In this document: one piece after another, positions 63,723-64,000 of the stretch
Layout: each line of letters begins with the position of its first letter
How positions within the stretch are numbered: position 1 is the stretch's first letter
Source of the DNA: Micrasema longulum
Taxonomy: Eukaryota; Arthropoda; Insecta; Trichoptera; Brachycentridae
Assembly (NCBI GenBank): GCA_022494885.1
Contig: JAGVSM010000980.1
Span: forward strand, 1 to 64,000
Length of the DNA stretch: 64,000 nucleotides
Direction of reading: 5' to 3'
Program-made: the position numbers and the translations under genes
Notes under the pieces: generated by a model
Seen by the model: the letters and a program-made list of their open reading frames with translations, nothing else
Told to the model about the DNA's origin: nothing
The model's database searches: none

Positions 63723-64000
63723 AAAGTTTTCAAAAATTGTTTTTATGTATTGTTTCTTCCACGCTTGCAAGAAAGTCACAAATAAACTATGTACGAATAC
63801 AACAGGCAGTTGCCGTTGGGTTACACCACATAGACAATGTCAATTCCTTTAAATATTTAGGTATTGAATTGACTAATGATAACAATTATAGTAGCGAGAT
63901 TAGAACACGGCTATTGGCAGCAAAGAGATGTTGTTATGGCTTGTTTTAACAACTGGGATTCAAATTGCTCACTAGAAAAACTAAGACCATTATTTACAAA
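63723..64000 (+). mobile_element. LINE RT fragment running off the window
   Basis: Frame 63737-63949 reads VNSFKYLGIELTNDNNYSSE then IRTRLLAAKRCCYGLF, a stop, and LGFKLLTRKTKTIIYK. The FKYLG and EI--R---A-RC-YGL pattern is the region just after the RT active site in a common non-LTR clade. The in-frame stop marks a pseudogene; the C-terminus lies beyond the window. Confidence 0.75.

Noticed and set aside
1..64000. LTR retrotransposon, endogenous virus or bacterial insertion
   Set aside because: No paired long terminal repeats, protease/integrase motifs or prokaryotic gene structure were found on either strand.

Overview
This is a gene-poor stretch of an AT-rich animal genome. I see no intact host protein-coding gene, rRNA, functional tRNA gene, CRISPR array or bacterial operon. 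The order of repeats (several decayed non-LTR retrotransposons of types common in insects and other arthropods, tRNA-headed SINEs, mariner and piggyBac-like elements, many short inverted-repeat elements) fits an arthropod, most likely an insect. I cannot name the species from sequence alone. Repeat-family letters below (SINE-A to D, M, E, H, N, J, K, F, G, T) are labels made up for this window by comparing it with itself.

Layout. 0-8 kb: E, N, K, SINE-A and LINE 3' fragments. 8-16 kb: an M copy, two hammerhead-like H repeats, a 147-bp MITE and three LINE pieces, one carrying an internal tandem duplication. 16-23 kb: an E copy, a possible unrecognised exon (17.2-17.5 kb), SINE-A and a LINE J2 end. 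23.8-27 kb: a mariner with both terminal repeats and M elements nested inside, then a SINE-A split by a 408-bp MITE, then a 411-bp TA-flanked MITE. 28-31 kb: two CR1-like LINE tails. 32.8-33.0 kb: a sharp GC-rich island. 33-37 kb: SINE-A, E and M copies. 38.9-40.4 kb: the longest reverse-transcriptase remnant. 40.6-43 kb: M and E copies, including a long palindrome. 43.7-44.5 kb: a piggyBac-like non-autonomous element. 45-49 kb: a LINE split by a MITE, a LINE tail, SINEs, and a foldback with a hammerhead-ribozyme-like core at 48.02 kb. 50-55 kb: an internally deleted mariner, SINE-B copies and a LINE. 55-64 kb: M and SINE remnants, CREB-type sites, a three-copy direct repeat, another H repeat, and a LINE running off the end.

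How the pieces relate: the non-autonomous elements (SINEs, MITEs, M, E, H) presumably moved with enzymes encoded elsewhere. Every recognisable reverse transcriptase or transposase here is truncated, frameshifted or interrupted by stops. Nested insertions give relative ages: the mariner and SINE-A are older than the elements inside them.

The most unusual signal is a dispersed family of hammerhead-ribozyme-like sequences. The best copy (48018-48056, minus strand) has both core boxes, a closed stem II, a tiny stem III ending in GUC and a perfect 6-bp stem I. This resembles the minimal type I ribozymes known from Penelope-like retroelements. Two other copies replace core bases C3 and G8 with U and A, which would preserve the pair. 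All calls rest on reading by eye and self-comparison within the window; no database search was run.
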